Positions 9,921-21,420 of a stretch of 64,000 nt of DNA are shown here, piece by piece. Below the pieces are notes generated by a model, which was not told the origin of the DNA, made no database searches, and saw nothing but the letters and a program-made list of their open reading frames with translations. A program made the translations under genes and the position numbers. The stretch is from Zygaena filipendulae (lineage: Eukaryota; Arthropoda; Insecta; Lepidoptera; Zygaenidae): positions 8,524,001 to 8,588,000 of the forward strand of contig OU015649.1 in assembly GCA_907165275.2 (NCBI GenBank), written 5' to 3'. Position 1 is the first letter of the stretch. Every line of letters begins with the position of its first letter.

Positions 9921-10149
9921 CGGCCGCACTCAGAGTCGACTTTAATGATTACTTAGTTAAATATAGATTTTTAAAACAAAATTGCCGCAATCAGAGACGT
10001 TCAGTAAATTTATGTTAATTGGCATTTAATGAGATGTAACTTAATTAGTTAAATGCCAATTAACATTAATTTATTATACTTTTCTGATTGCGGCAGTTTT
10101 GTTTTAAAAATCTATACTTAACTAAGTAATCATTAAAGTCAACTCTGAG
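9921..10149. mobile_element. Full-length foldback MITE (family A), copy 2
   Basis: CGGCCGCACTCAGAGTCGAC at the left. The central palindrome has TGTTAATTGGCATTTAA against AAATGCCAATTAACATTAA. The right end stops at ACTCTGAG, lacking the last TGCGGCCG. Confidence 0.85.
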
Positions 10150-10745
10150 GCATATTCCTTAATACGTATTTTATTATTAGATATTTTTTTATATTATTAT
10201 TAGATAGTCTCTACTTTAGATTTTTGCAATAAATAATATACGTATACATATATTATATACCTTACCTTACCGATTAGGTATACCATTGGCATATCTACTA
10301 ATAATTATTTATTAATACTTAAATGATATTACATAGATTGGATTTAAATGTGTTCTTAAATTTAAGTTAAGTTTTCTTAATGAACACAATTTGAATGAAA
10401 TAGATACACAATTTTTTCTTCAACAAAAATGAAAGCGATGCGCCGAATTAACAAGTCATATTATGTACATTGTACCTATTTAGATATTAGACGTAAACAC
10501 AAATGCATAATATAGGTAATAAAAAAATTGGTTTAATATAGTTTCATTACATGTATTTACTTTATTCATGGGACTTGTTTCATAAATTATAAAGCTATAG
10601 GTACCTACTTAGGTAGATACAGTAACTTGACATACGAGTAGATACATATATATGCAGGCACCGGATATAGAATAGAATAGAAGAATAGAATAATTTTTTA
10701 TATCGCGCTATAGCTGCCAACATTATTTCCATGCGCGTCATTTCT
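10150..10745. other. AT-rich DNA without features
   Basis: TA-rich low-complexity sequence and (TAGAA)n near 10670; no ORF above 60 codons. Confidence 0.4.
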
Positions 10746-10947
10746 GCCTCCTTAGCCAAGTTGACAATCGTTATTCTTTATCGCTATAGAAAACTAAGGA
10801 ATGTGTCGTAATGTCACGCGGTCACGCAAAATTGGGGAGCTGAATGGGCGATATTTTGTAACCACGTGATATGACAATACGTACTTATATGTTTATTATT
10901 TTTCTATAGCGATAACGATTAACAATTGTCAACTTGGCTTAGGAGGC
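10746..10947. mobile_element. Foldback MITE (family B), intact copy
   Basis: Termini GCCTCCTTAGCCAAGTTGAC and the complement GTCAACTTGGCTTAGGAGGC, plus paired TCGCTATAGAAAA / TTTTCTATAGCGATAACG. Confidence 0.8.
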
Positions 10948-11127
10948 CTCTTTCACAGCGTGCAGCGCAGCGTGCTGAAGAAGTATAATACCTACTTATC
11001 TATAACTTTATAAACAAAAATAAAAAAATAACATTACACAATAACATGTCACAGGACAAAGATGACTGTTATATTAGGTAAACGAATGGGGATGTGGACT
11101 ACTTTTAAAAATCAAAATTCTAATTAG

Positions 11128-11394
11128 GCCGTCAGTTAGAAAATAAAAAAAAACAATAGACACGTATTTTTTGCTTTTTCAAATAAATTAAAATATACCT
11201 ACAGAGATAAAGCGCAATAAAGTTTAGGGTGAGAGGGTCGTGACGTCACTAACCGCTAAAACCGCCATACAAACTGTCCGAATAGTGACGTCACGCGAAA
11301 TTTAAACTCAATGTATAGCCGTTATTTTTTGGTTACGTAAAAAAAGAAAAAATACGTGTCCAATATTTTTTATTAATGTACCTACAAGACGGGC
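11128..11394. mobile_element. Foldback-like element with two TGACGTCA palindromes
   Basis: Arms GACACGTATTTTTTGC (from 11159) and AAAAAATACGTGTC (to 11360) extend outward with mismatches. Inside are two exact CRE-type octamers, TGACGTCA, at 11241-11248 and 11286-11293. Confidence 0.55.
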
Positions 11395-11549
11395 TAAAAA
11401 AAATTTGTCAACAAGCCCATTGTTTTTCCACTTATTATACTTTTATCACTTTTAAATAAGTAATACTGCTTTTATGTTTTATGTACCTACTACGTAGTAT
11501 GTGAACTTAGTTGAGTACGGATTATTTTCCACAAGTGCGCGTGCGCAGT

Positions 11550-11660
11550 TATCTGCTCGTATAACTGGTGCAGTGGGGCATGAGCCCGCGCCGGCGCCGC
11601 GCGCCGTAATCATGCATCACAACTCTCAGCCGGCTTCTTATGCGTAGCAACTAGCAAGGT
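11550..11660. other. Short GC-rich block
   Basis: GAGCCCGCGCCGGCGCCGCG followed by TAATCATGCATCAC and AGCCGGCTTC. Candidate regulatory element by composition only. Confidence 0.2.
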
Positions 11661-11672
11661 ATGATTATTATC

Positions 11673-12283
11673 TTTGTCTATACTAATATGTATAAAGAGC
11701 AAAAGTTTGTGAGTTTGTGACATTGAAGGAGGTTATCTCTGGATATACTGAACCGATTTAGAAAATTCTTTCACTTATAGGAAGCTAGAGTGATTCTGAG
11801 TGTCATAGGGTACTTTTTATTCCAGAATTCCCTCGGGAAATCCGAATTTCCCGCGGGTAAAACCACGGGGGAACAGCTATCTCTGGATCTACTGAACCGA
11901 TTTTGAAAATTCTTTCACTTATCGGAAGCTACAGTGATTCTGAGTGACGTAAGGTACTTTTTATCCTGGAATTCCTACGGGAACTCTGGAGATTGTGAGT
12001 TTGTGAGGTTGTAGGGGTAATCTCTGGATCTACTGCAGGCTGCAGCTATTTTAAAAATTCTTTCACTTATAAAAAGCTACAGTGATCCTGAGTGACATAG
12101 GGTACTTTATATCCCGAAATTCCCGCGGGAACTCCGGAGTTTGTGAGGTTGTTATCTATGGATCTACTTATTATAGATAGGAAGCTAAAGTGATCCTGAG
12201 TGACATAGGGTACTTTTTATCCCGGAATTCCCGCGGGAACACCGAAATTACCGCGGGTGAAACCGCGGGCGTCAGCTAGTTAT
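11673..12283 (-). repeat. SINE with four internally tandem body units
   Basis: Four imperfect units of about 130-150 bp each contain ATCTCTGGATCTACTG (or variant), TTCTTTCACTTAT, AAGCTACAGTGAT and TGAGTGACATAGGGTACTTT. The last ends in the normal head ACCGCGGGTGAAACCGCGGG and CAGCTAGT. Confidence 0.75.
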
Positions 12284-12536
12284 CTATCCATTTAGAATAA
12301 GAAGTGTTTACTACTTAGATCTTTATTCATTATGAATATACTCGTATCCAACCGAGGCAAAGTAGCAAAAACATGATGAGGTAAAGTGAAAATACACTTA
12401 ATATAAAGGTAATAATAATTTATCCTATATGTATGTAATTAGGTACAACGGTAGCGCGATATAATTATTATAGAAAGAGCAATTTTAGTGGAACAGAAGG
12501 AAAGGAGCAGTTTATGAGATGTAACAGACGACGACG

Positions 12537-12705
12537 GTTTTGACGACCCGATCGGCGCAGAGGTCACCATGCCTACCCGCTAATCAAGGGGTTCCGGGTT
12601 CGATTCCCGGTGTGGGTGGACTTTGTGTGATGAACACAGGGTTCCATTTTCCAGTATAGGTGTGTCTATGTAGTATATTTTATTTTATTTTATTTTCTTT
12701 ATTCC
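12537..12705 (+). repeat. tRNA-derived SINE
   Basis: B box GGTTCGATTCC (12597-12607) within GGGTTCGATTCCCGG, followed by a body with GATGAACACAGGGTTCC and an (ATTTT)n tail. It is not a tRNA gene: no acceptor stem or anticodon arm could be completed. Confidence 0.7.
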
Positions 12706-12890
12706 AACATTAACAGGTATTTAACATTGATAGGACAATACACAATTACAGTTTGACGTTTATACCACGTTATATCTATACCACGTTTGCTTGGTTTCCA
12801 CGACACAACCAAATAATAGCTAACTGTGGGATCAAGTACCTAGATCTGTGTGTTGTGACGTGGATTATTATTATTATTATTGTAACAGAA
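12706..12890 (+). repeat. LINE-like 3' end
   Basis: Contains CCACGTTTGCTTGGTTTCCA, 'CTAACTGTGGGATCAAGTAC' and AGATCTGTGTGTTGTG, ending in (ATT)n at 12866-12881. An inverted homologous copy lies at 25310-25415. Confidence 0.6.
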
Positions 12891-12984
12891 TATTAATGCT
12901 GATTTTCTAAGTTTTAAAGAATAGGTTAAAATAAGAAGTTTATTTTAAAATGTTTAAAGGAAATCTAATTCAAAAAATGTCTAA

Positions 12985-13260
12985 TATTGTTACCCGTTGC
13001 CGTGGGGAGCTCCAATTAGCTGTGGCTAGGGTGGTCGGATGGGCGCTACTCGCCGCGGAAGCGACTGCACCCGAGCGAGCGGACAAGACCTCCCGGGGAG
13101 GCCGACTACCAGACCTTGACTGACGGTGGTACATCCACCATGACACCTAACACACTCGCAATAGTGACAATAATCGCGGAACAAGTTACCCGGTAAGCTT
13201 AGCATGGCACAACACCCCCTGGCCGCTAGCTGGGTCGTCATTATGTGTCATTAGTTTTGC
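12985..13260. other. GC-richer block of unknown nature
   Basis: Contains CTCCCGGGGAGG (self-complementary, about 13090) and CATCCACCATGACACC. An antisense ORF of 71 codons is unrecognised. It may be a transposon fragment. Confidence 0.25.
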
Positions 13261-13503
13261 GACACTGACCAAATGACTGGTCTGCGATATCGAATGACTC
13301 ATTCCGCTCGTGATTAGTCGTTCTGGTTTTCTCAATGTCTTTAGGTACATAAAAGTAGTTTGAGCCGGGTTGCAACTCGCAAAATATTATCATTGCTATC
13401 ACGGGTATCTATTTATCTACCTATATTATATTATGTTGGTACATGAAAGGAGAGGTATCAAAATCATTATTTTAATATAATGTTGCAAACCAGCTGTTGT
13501 CTA

Positions 13504-13625
13504 GGGTTCCACTGACGTTAAATTCGGAGTTCGGAATATACCTAAGTGCCTTACGTCCGTTTTTGTACTCCTGACAACGTTTATGAAAAACTTTATGATG
13601 ATCGATTTAAGGTAACGGACATACG
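13504..13625 (+). repeat. Decayed common SINE
   Basis: TAGGGTTCCACTGACGTTAA, ATTCGGAGTTC, 'TTTTTGTACTCCTGACAACG', TTATGATGATCGATT. Most like the copy at 34970. Confidence 0.5.
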
Positions 13626-13639
13626 GAGTTATACTTTCG

Positions 13640-14580
13640 CATTTTAATATTAGAATGGATAAAGTTAAGCTTTTTGTTTTGTTCTTGTTTTTAATTTTGC
13701 TCTGGCATATAAAATAGATGGAATAGTGCAGGTATATATTTTATTTCATCAAAGTAGTTTTTGTTCGCTACCAAGAACGTTCATAGTTACAATTCATAAT
13801 TAAGTTTAGAAGCATAGCTATCTCACCAATGTGCCGACTTAAATAAAAATGTCTCTATGAAAATTCTTTCTCACTTTTCAAAACTCATCTACCAAAACCC
13901 TAAGTTAGTAGTTTTTTATTAATCGTGATTTCATTACACCATTGGTGCTACCTTTATGCACATAGAATGAAGCTTCTTTCTAAATTTCGATAACTTGTAT
14001 AGTACTACCAAGTAAAACGGGTGCGACAGATAAAAATTAAGGGTCCCCTTTGTACCATTTGTCTACGGAACCCTAAAAAGGGAACCTAAGTTCCATAGGA
14101 TAATTGAAAACCTCTCTTCAAAACCCATCGTTAAGCGGTTGCGGAACCCGAGTGCCATTTATTTTTCAAAACTTATACTTCACACCCACAAAGTTGTGCA
14201 CCTACTTCCTGTTCTTGTTCAATTATGGCAATCTATCGCGATTTATCGCATTTAATTCTGCCAATGTACGTATTTTTAGTAATTAAGGTAATTATGGCGA
14301 AACGCCAATCACAGTATTAGATTGTTCCCCAAGATAAAACACGATTCCCTCTCGAAAAGCAGCTTCTCAAAATGGCTGCTAAACCGTGGTGAAAATATCG
14401 AATAAATAACGCGACAGGCATCCACTCGCTACGATCTCCACTGGTCAACAACCGTTGTGCATCTATATTTTACACGAAATTTGGTTTATTTCATTAAAAT
14501 TCATTATTCAAAATATAAAGTTTCAAAAAATAATTAGGTACCTATCCGCAGGCAGTCCAATCCAGTCCAGAAGCAGTCCG
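13640..14580. other. AT-rich DNA without supported genes
   Basis: The ORF at 14104-14286 (60 codons) is unremarkable. TACACGAAATTTGGTTTATT and similar are ordinary intergenic sequence. Confidence 0.35.
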
Positions 14581-14581
14581 A

Positions 14582-14780
14582 TGACTGATTAGCGCAAGTG
14601 CAAGTATCGTATGTCGCCCTGAATATCAAGAGGTTCCAGGATCGATTCTCGTTGGGGCCTTAGAGGGAGACTTTTTGTGATCTTTGTGCGTTGGATTGAA
14701 CTGTAGACCACAGGAGAGTTAAATAGTACCGATTGCCGATATCCATGCTGACCGTTTGTAAATAGACTATGCAATATTAT
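14582..14780 (+). repeat. Second tRNA-like SINE family
   Basis: GACTGATTAGCGCAAGTGCA, B-box-like GGATCGATTCT (14639-14649) and GTTGGGGCCTTAGAGGG, then ATTGAACTGTAGACCACAGG. Different body from the 12.5-kb SINE. Confidence 0.5.
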
Positions 14781-14839
14781 GCCAAACATACTAAGTAAGT
14801 ATATGATTGCGATTGTGGGATAATTTTTTTCAGGTTAAT

Positions 14840-14986
14840 AAGCTCTCACGCCATAACTATTCATCGTCATGAAATTTTGCATACATGTTTTCAGGGGTAC
14901 AGAAAAGGCATAAGGTAGGTACTTTTAGCCAGGAACTCCCAATGAATTCCGAAATTAACGTGAGTGAAACCGCAGGGAACAGTTAG
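14840..14986 (-). repeat. Common lepidopteran SINE copy (inverse)
   Basis: CTCTCACGCCATAACTATTC, 'ATCGTCATGAAATTTTGCAT', GAGTGAAACCGCAGGGAACA. Confidence 0.7.
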
Positions 14987-14992
14987 TGATAT

Positions 14993-15186
14993 CCTTACAT
15001 ACTTATTATAAAACGAAGTCCTCCGCCGCGCCTGTCTGCCTGTTCGCGATAAACTCAAAAACTACTGAACGGATTTTCATCCGGTTTTCACCAATATATA
15101 GAGTGATTCTAGAGGTATAGTTTACCTTGGAATTCCCGCGGGAACTCCGAAATTACCGTGAATGAAACCGCGGAGGACAGCTAGTA
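14993..15186 (-). repeat. Common lepidopteran SINE copy (inverse), adjacent to previous
   Basis: CTGCCTGTTCGCGATAAACT, 'CTACTGAACGGATTTTCATC', GGAATTCCCGCGGGAACTCC, GAAACCGCGGAGGACAGCTA. Head-to-tail with the copy at 14840. Confidence 0.75.
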
Positions 15187-15769
15187 GGTATATAACAGAA
15201 TAATAATAAAAAAATACCCAACCTTAAAGAACTTCGTTTGGAATGTGTGTTGTGAATGATATGTATCTTTTTATGTCCTTAATTTCTTAATCATCCCCTA
15301 AGCGATATTTGTATGATAACTATACCTATCTACACCATAGCTACACGAAGGTATACACGTAAATTATATATCACTGTTCAGAAAACGATCTACCGCCCTA
15401 ATTATGCCATAAATTTCACTAAGCAAGATCAATGAGATGTTATTGGAAATTTGCCATTAGACAATGTTCGTATCTACTCTAGCGAAAGTCCCCCCGGAAA
15501 ATTGCTTCGTCGAAAAATTATGGTTGTGTTAATGCGATATATGCTAGGCTTTTATTAATGGAGTAAGGAGTGCAGGTATGTACTTATCTAATTCAGATTA
15601 TTATTAAATTTTTAGTTGTAATGAAAGTTTTATATGAGGTTTATATTTCATATCCACAATGTACCTAACTTACCTTACTATAAATAAAAATATTTCATAC
15701 GCCAAAGTATAATTTTTGTTAGTTTGTTTTACTTTACTGTTATATTAATTATAACTATAAACTGACAGC

Positions 15770-15935
15770 GTGCTACTGGAGAGTTTGTTGCGCAGCTTCT
15801 TCTCTTCAGTCATAGCACTAGGAAGCTGTGAAGGGTGGATATTTTATGGGTGCTGTCATAATAAATGTAACTTTATTGACGTCAAAAAGAGCCACATTAT
15901 GGGCCAAATTTGAATAAATTATTTGACTTTGACTT
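15770..15935 (+). repeat. LINE 3' end
   Basis: CTGGAGAGTTTGTTGCGCAG CTTCTTCTCTTC, CTGTGAAGGG, 'GCTGTCATAATAAATGTAAC' and the tail GAATAAATTATTTGACTTTG, a known style of lepidopteran non-LTR ending. Confidence 0.65.
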
Positions 15936-16139
15936 CGCTATACTCAACAACGGATGTAAGTAGGTAGATAAGAACAGGATAGGAATTCAAAAGCTTATTA
16001 TAATGATAAAATATTTTATTGTACAGTACACGATCATAAACGGTAGGTATATGATTGTAGCCTGTTTATTTATAAGTTTATGTAGATATAAAATCTAATC
16101 AAAGTATCAGCCATCAAAAACAACGAAATTCTTCAATTA

Positions 16140-16660
16140 CATGCATGGCTAACGAGAGCGGGCAGTTAGTATCCGTGGAGCCGGTGAATTTATTTCGTGG
16201 AGCCTTCCCGGCGAGCAATGTACATTGCACGGTGTATCTGAAGGAAAACGTTTCATTCCCGCAGGAATATAATCGTCCGCTCGTAATTTATATTGTCTGC
16301 TGCAGAGGCGAGTCCCGCTGCACATTCATTTATTTTATGTGCCATTTACAATTGTCGGTCGATGGTCAAGGGAGCGCGGCGGGTGTGCGACGGTGGCGGG
16401 GTGGGGGGAGCGCGCGCGGGGGGGGGACGAGTGCCGGACGACGTTGCCTTCGCATTATAAAACCGTACGGTCATCTGCGAACTCCGTAATGGTATTTCGT
16501 AATAGGAACGGACCGCATGAATTGTAACGAGCTCCGCGCCGCGCCACCCGCACCCAACCTCGCCTAGCATATGGGTCCGATGATTTATGTATAAGATTAA
16601 TTCAGATCGGATCACCGGACTCCCTGCTTCTCGAGTGAAGTCTAACGAAATGATCAACAG
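16140..16660. other. GC-rich unique block, candidate regulatory element
   Basis: About 500 bp of apparently unique sequence, GC-rich at 16360-16450 with a 9-G run (16418-16426). It holds an open frame of 114 codons on + (16145-16489) and one of 107 codons on -. The peptides are low-complexity Gly/Arg or Pro and unrecognised, so I treat this as non-coding. Confidence 0.3.
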
Positions 16661-17279
16661 GGATTTCAATTAAAAATATTTATACCCTGCAGATATGATT
16701 TTTTTCAGATATATTGAAGTTACAGGTTTCATGGACCCGAGTCGAGTAGGATTGAAAAATGTTTGTTGCCGAAAAAATTTTAAATAAAATAAACTGAAGA
16801 ATTAGTAAGTACCTAAGTTATTGGTATAGGCTCACTATTGTGCTGAGTGAGGTAAAGTTACGTAGCGCCGGTTTTCAGCAAATAAATGAATACATTTGTG
16901 ATTCATACTTATGTACCTAATACTTATTTAGATATGTACCTAGTTTATTAAAAAGTTTGATTCCATCAATCAAAACTGCCTCATAAGCTGTTTCATAAAA
17001 AATAATTATCACTTAAACGTAATGAAATACTTCGTAGAAGATGATCTACGAGAGCTACGAAAGCTACAATAGCTTCTACGGTGTTACAGTATTGTTGCAT
17101 CTATAACTTTCGACAGAAACGGAGAGCGATTTAGCTTTACAATAAAAACAAAGCAATAAAAATTAAATTATATATCCTCTACCTATTTTGAGATTCAAAT
17201 TAAAAATTTCCATTTGATGCATTTTTGTATGAATGACTATTGAACAAACACACTGGCTGGCTAGGCAGAGTGGCTTTGT

Positions 17280-17790
17280 ATTCTTTTGTTTTTTAATTAT
17301 AACGGCACCGTTGGCAGCGACGGTGGCGGGTGGCGCCCCCTGCCAAGTTTCTGGTGGAGGTTCTTTCTTGTGGAGCGCGACGACGCGGGCGGCGACGGCG
17401 GTGGCGGGCTTTCGCCTCCTACGTGACTCGGCCATTCATTTCGAGGAAACTTATAACCTGACCCGCGTACTTATGAGAGTCGTCAATAAATATAGCGATG
17501 ACCGAAGGCGAGCGGCTCGGTCCTTGTCGGGTGCACGGTTTGTGGATGAGAGCGCGAGAGGGATGGCGAGGTATTGTTAGCTAAATATCTAGGTGGTCAG
17601 TTGGGCGGACGGGGCGGGTGGGCAGAAGACGGGCGGGGGGCGGACGTGCCGGGCCCGGCGCCGGCCGATGTATTGAGCGCGTATTGCAGACGCGGTCACG
17701 CGCTGCAATATTGCGTTCGCTCGGCGATATTGCCCCTCGGTAACTCAATTTGATAAATTGTACAAAGTTCTCGTTCCCGCTTCGCGTTAC
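17280..17790. other. GC-rich unique block, candidate regulatory element
   Basis: Two GC-rich cores (17300-17420, 17590-17670) flank an ATAAATATAGCG stretch. A perfect palindrome GCAATATTGC lies at 17705-17714, next to CGATATTGCC. The ORF of 115 codons at 17233-17580 is Ala/Arg-rich and unrecognised. Confidence 0.3.
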
Positions 17791-17879
17791 CATGAGCTCC
17801 ATCAACAAGTTACGTGACATCGGTACGATGTGCTCTAAAGAAAAAAATGTAGAGACTTTATACTACCAACTCTACAAAA

Positions 17880-18450
17880 ATTATACTAGTAAACATTAAG
17901 ACCTAACCTAATAAGCAAATTAATCCTAACGGGGTAGTAATTTGGATGAAATATTTAAATTTACAGTTTATTTCAGTTTCCGTCGGAACTCTTATGTAGG
18001 TATATATCGGTATTAGAAAACACGATATGATCGACTAAACTTAAGTTTAAAGGGTTTTTATTCATGCAAAATGCCAATTTAATTTATCATTAATAATTTT
18101 TGAATGAATAGTTTTTAGGTGATGCGTTTTTAAACAAACATACAAAGACAAAGACTTTTATTATAATGAATAGACAGAATATAGATTTCTGCTATTAAAT
18201 ACTGTCCTCATTATACTGTGGTAGATATCAAGGTAAAAAAAAATACTATTCAGAGAACTCATAATAATTGCTCACCCCGGATTTCATTGATTCATTATAA
18301 TTTTACTAATCTTTCTTCATCTAAGTGCCTCCACATCCGTAGTTTACTGATAGAATAAAATCTCAGAAAGAATCCATCGTTGCATTTCTCTGCGGCTTGA
18401 GAAATTGCTGTCCTAACATCTATATACGAATTGAATAAAGATCATCTGAA
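17880..18450. other. AT-rich DNA without features
   Basis: No repeat family or ORF supported. Confidence 0.35.
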
Positions 18451-18499
18451 TTAAACTATATTTTTCTTATGACATGCCTGGACAGCTGATGATATTGTG

Positions 18500-19000
18500 A
18501 CTTGCGCGTATAGATAACATGGCGCGGTAATCCTATAGTGGCAGTCCACAGCGCGCTCCACGCGTGCGGGTTGTGTGCGGCTTGCGTGCGGGCGGCATAC
18601 GGGCTGCGTGTGGCCGCGACTTCCGCGCCGTCGAAATGATTTATATTGTTTACGTAGCCGACAACCCGCTACGGTGGGGCCCGCGGCGCGGGGCAAGGGG
18701 CCGCGGGGGCGAGAGCCGGCCGCCTTCTCAAGCAGATCCAGTCCACTGCAGATATGGCCGAGTATTATTATTGATCCGGCTCGCCGACATTTCCAACGAC
18801 TCATACTTGGGCGGGCGGGGGAGCGGGCAGACACCCGACACATTTATTGAGGCGTGTGGGAAGGGCACCGCAATATACACAGGAACACATGAACGTAAAA
18901 CTTATTATAACGAGCGGGCTACCTCGGTGCACTAACCTTAAATGAGCAGCGCGCCGAGGCGGGGGTGCGGGACGCGCCTTACACCCTCGCCCAATCCGAG
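18500..19000. other. GC-rich unique block upstream of the TTATGATATT cluster
   Basis: GC-rich cores at 18540-18630, 18670-18730 and 18950-18990. ORFs on both strands overlap and none is recognisable, which is typical of GC-rich non-coding DNA with few chance stops. Confidence 0.3.
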
Positions 19001-19140
19001 CGCGTTATGATATTATATCAACTCATATCGGCCAATCCTCGCTCGTTATGATATTGTAGGCGGGCGGTGTTGGAGTGCAGTCGGCAGTTTTTCCTTGTGG
19101 GGCGGGCGGTTTATGATATTGTGTTATGATTATAATGGGG
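19001..19140. promoter_or_regulatory. Cluster of three TTATGATATTRT motifs
   Basis: TTATGATATTAT at 19005-19016, TTATGATATTGT at 19046-19057 and TTATGATATTGT at 19111-19122. The first two sit in a longer direct repeat (CCAATCC ... CTCGTTATGATATT). TTTATGA-type cores resemble Caudal/Abd-B class homeodomain sites; this assignment is by motif only. Confidence 0.35.
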
Positions 19141-19310
19141 TGCTTATATATCTTTGGGGATATCTTATCCAATTGTAAGCTCTTCTAATCTCAATATTAA
19201 TACAACTATAATAATTTTATGAATGTGAAGTGTTCCATGCCTTCTATTTTGAGAATTGAACGTACCTATTACTTTTTTGAAAGTGTAGGTACCTACCTAC
19301 CTAGTACGAT

Positions 19311-19548
19311 TTGGATGACACCCTTGATGCAGTAGTTCGAGAGTCCAACTGCTTTGCCAGGTGTCACGGTTCGTTGTTAGAAGAGATAAATAGAAGAATG
19401 AAGAAGAAAGAAAGAAAGCTGAAAGAAATTCCAATTGTATGGAATAAGCATGACCCTTGTACAATTGTACATGTTTACTTTTATACTTTCTTTCTTTTTA
19501 TGTTGTCCTTGTGTGCATTAGTTGTTGAATAAATAAATAAATAAGAAT
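19311..19548 (+). repeat. Retroposon 3' fragment with (AATA)n tail
   Basis: A 73-codon ORF (19311-19532) ends at a GAATAAATAAATAAATAAG tail. The peptide 'CFARCHGSLLEEINRRMKKK' is not diagnostic. It is interpreted as the end of a LINE or a retrocopy. Confidence 0.4.
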
Positions 19549-20264
19549 ATTTTGCGAGTAGATACCTATGTGATGAACATTTATGTTTACCCTAATTCTG
19601 GTGTATTTTAATTCTTAAGTGTTTTTATAGTTGTAGCAAATTAATTGTACCTAGGTATATGATAATTTCTAACTTTATGAAGATCCCGTAGTCATCGGCG
19701 AATACAAAAAGGCTTTTGTTCTCCAGTTACCTACTCATGTTGCATTTTCCATCTAAACAACTGAGCGGCGAGATGTTTGATTTTATGTTCGTCGATTTTG
19801 CAAAATCGTGACTCGAAAAGCTGATAAGAATTTGTTTTAATTTGAGTAAAGTTCTATTTATTTCTCTTAGCGAAGTCCTCATGACGATTTCAAAGTTCGA
19901 TCGATTTCAAAATTGTGAGTCGGAAAGGCGCCATTGCATCCATTGTCGGCATCTTTTGACTCGCTCTGGGGCCCTTATTAATTATGACAAACAACATTTT
20001 TTACTTATAACACGCGTGTTTGTAATCCAATCCCAAAAGCTCTACATAACAACAAATAACAAACTATAGTAAGTATTCTATATACCTATGTCATAAAGCT
20101 GCATGTTGCATATGTAATTTCTTAGGTCTAACTTTTTGCGATAACGAAAAATAAATTGTGTTGTGTGCATTTTTATAACGTGTTATGGTCATATAAAATT
20201 ATTAAAAAAAAAATGTGATCTGGATTCTGGACAGATTAAGGCCATATTTTTTCTTTTTATAATA

Positions 20265-20541
20265 TCTAAACTAATATAATATTTTAAGGGGAGAAGATTG
20301 GATTTATGTTTGTTTGTTTGTTACGATCAAAATTGATCCGATTTCAAAAATCCTTTCACTATTAGAATGCTACATCATCCCTGAGTAACATGAGCTATAT
20401 TGTAACCCGAAATTCCCGCGGGAACTCCAAAATTACTGCGAGCGAAACTGCAAGGGACAACTAGTTTTTTATATTACCTATTAATGTTACGGTGTATACC
20501 TTGTTGGTCGTTATATTTGAATAAATAAATAAATAAATAAA
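20265..20541 (-). repeat. Common lepidopteran SINE copy (inverse) followed by (AAAT)n
   Basis: GTTTGTTTGTTACGATCAAA, 'ATCCTTTCACTATTAGAATG', AATTCCCGCGGGAACTCCAA, GCGAAACTGCAAGGGACAAC up to about 20465. Then a short segment and a (AAAT)n run at about 20518-20541. Confidence 0.65.
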
Positions 20542-20835
20542 TGGCGAATGCGGGCCCTGACTAAACATTAACAAAACCCAAGTTACATGGACGTTACACA
20601 AAACATAAACATTAAAATTGACAAATTGCAATAGTCTCCTCGTTCGGCAAATGAGTTGATAATAAAACGATAATAAACAAGCGCCTTTGTTACAAACTAT
20701 AACAGATCGGTAATTGCTTCCACGATACCTCCTCGCGTTATTACGCCTTTTACGACGCCGTATGGGGTGAATAAAACATTTTTACGAGCGGCCATGGGTG
20801 CTGTAATACCTAAATATACGTGTTCGCATACGAAC

Positions 20836-20859
20836 GCACGCACACACACACACACACAC
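20836..20859. repeat. CA microsatellite
   Basis: ACGCACG followed by nine to ten CA units. Confidence 0.9.
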
Positions 20860-21111
20860 TGAAACAACGCCCTCGGTCAGGTACACTTAGGCTAACTGTT
20901 TATATGTAGGTACCTATACGTACATATAAGGAACATACCTATTGGAATAATTTATTAATATCATTAAATACTGTGACTATGATTACAGTTACAAGAGAAA
21001 GTTTGGCGGCGCGCCGATCATGCAGCTAAATTTAAAAAAAACAACAGTTGTATAACGAACAAAGTAAATCAGATCTACATTAAATTGATACTTTATCTAC
21101 TCTTATGTACC

Positions 21112-21420
21112 TACTAGCTGTGACCCGCGGTTTCACCCGCGTGAAACGTTTTTATATAACAACTTTTTTCCCGACATCCGATTTTAAATGAAAAAAGCCT
21201 ATATGTAGCTCCAGGCTAAGCTTAATCTACCTGTGAAAACCGCATGACAATCCGTTCAGTAGACTCGGAGATTATCGCGAACAGACAGACAGTCAGACAG
21301 AAAAGAATTTTAAAAACTTTTTTGTGGTTGGTTACTCTTCTTCTATCGCCCCTGTCAATTTTTGTTAAAAATATTTAATGTACAGAATCGCGGGTTCTGC
21401 TCTTTTATTATAGTATACTT
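21112..21420 (+). repeat. SINE-related element, long-tail subfamily
   Basis: CTAGCTGTGACCCGCGGTTT, CTTTTTTCCCGACATCCGAT, GAGATTATCGCGAACAGACA and a distinctive tail TTGTGGTTGGTTACTCTTCT ... ATCGCCCCTGTCAA ... TTATTATAGTATA. Shares its tail with 51113-51345. Confidence 0.7.

Noticed and set aside
11673..12283. CRISPR-like or satellite array
   Set aside because: Units are diverged SINE bodies with one SINE head in a eukaryotic genome; there is no constant repeat/unique spacer pattern.
12590..12625. tRNA gene
   Set aside because: Only the B-box arm pairs; followed by a SINE body and (ATTTT)n.
16145..16489. 114-codon ORF in a GC-rich block
   Set aside because: The antisense strand is also open (107 codons) and the peptide becomes Gly/Arg low complexity. 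This is expected where GC-rich DNA has few stops.
17233..17580. 115-codon ORF with a hydrophobic N-terminus
   Set aside because: Resembles a signal peptide only superficially. The remainder is Ala/Arg-rich from a GC-rich block, and no family was recognised.
18451..18935. Overlapping ORFs of 130, 123 and 91 codons on both strands
   Set aside because: Mutually exclusive frames over one GC-rich block; none has domain character.
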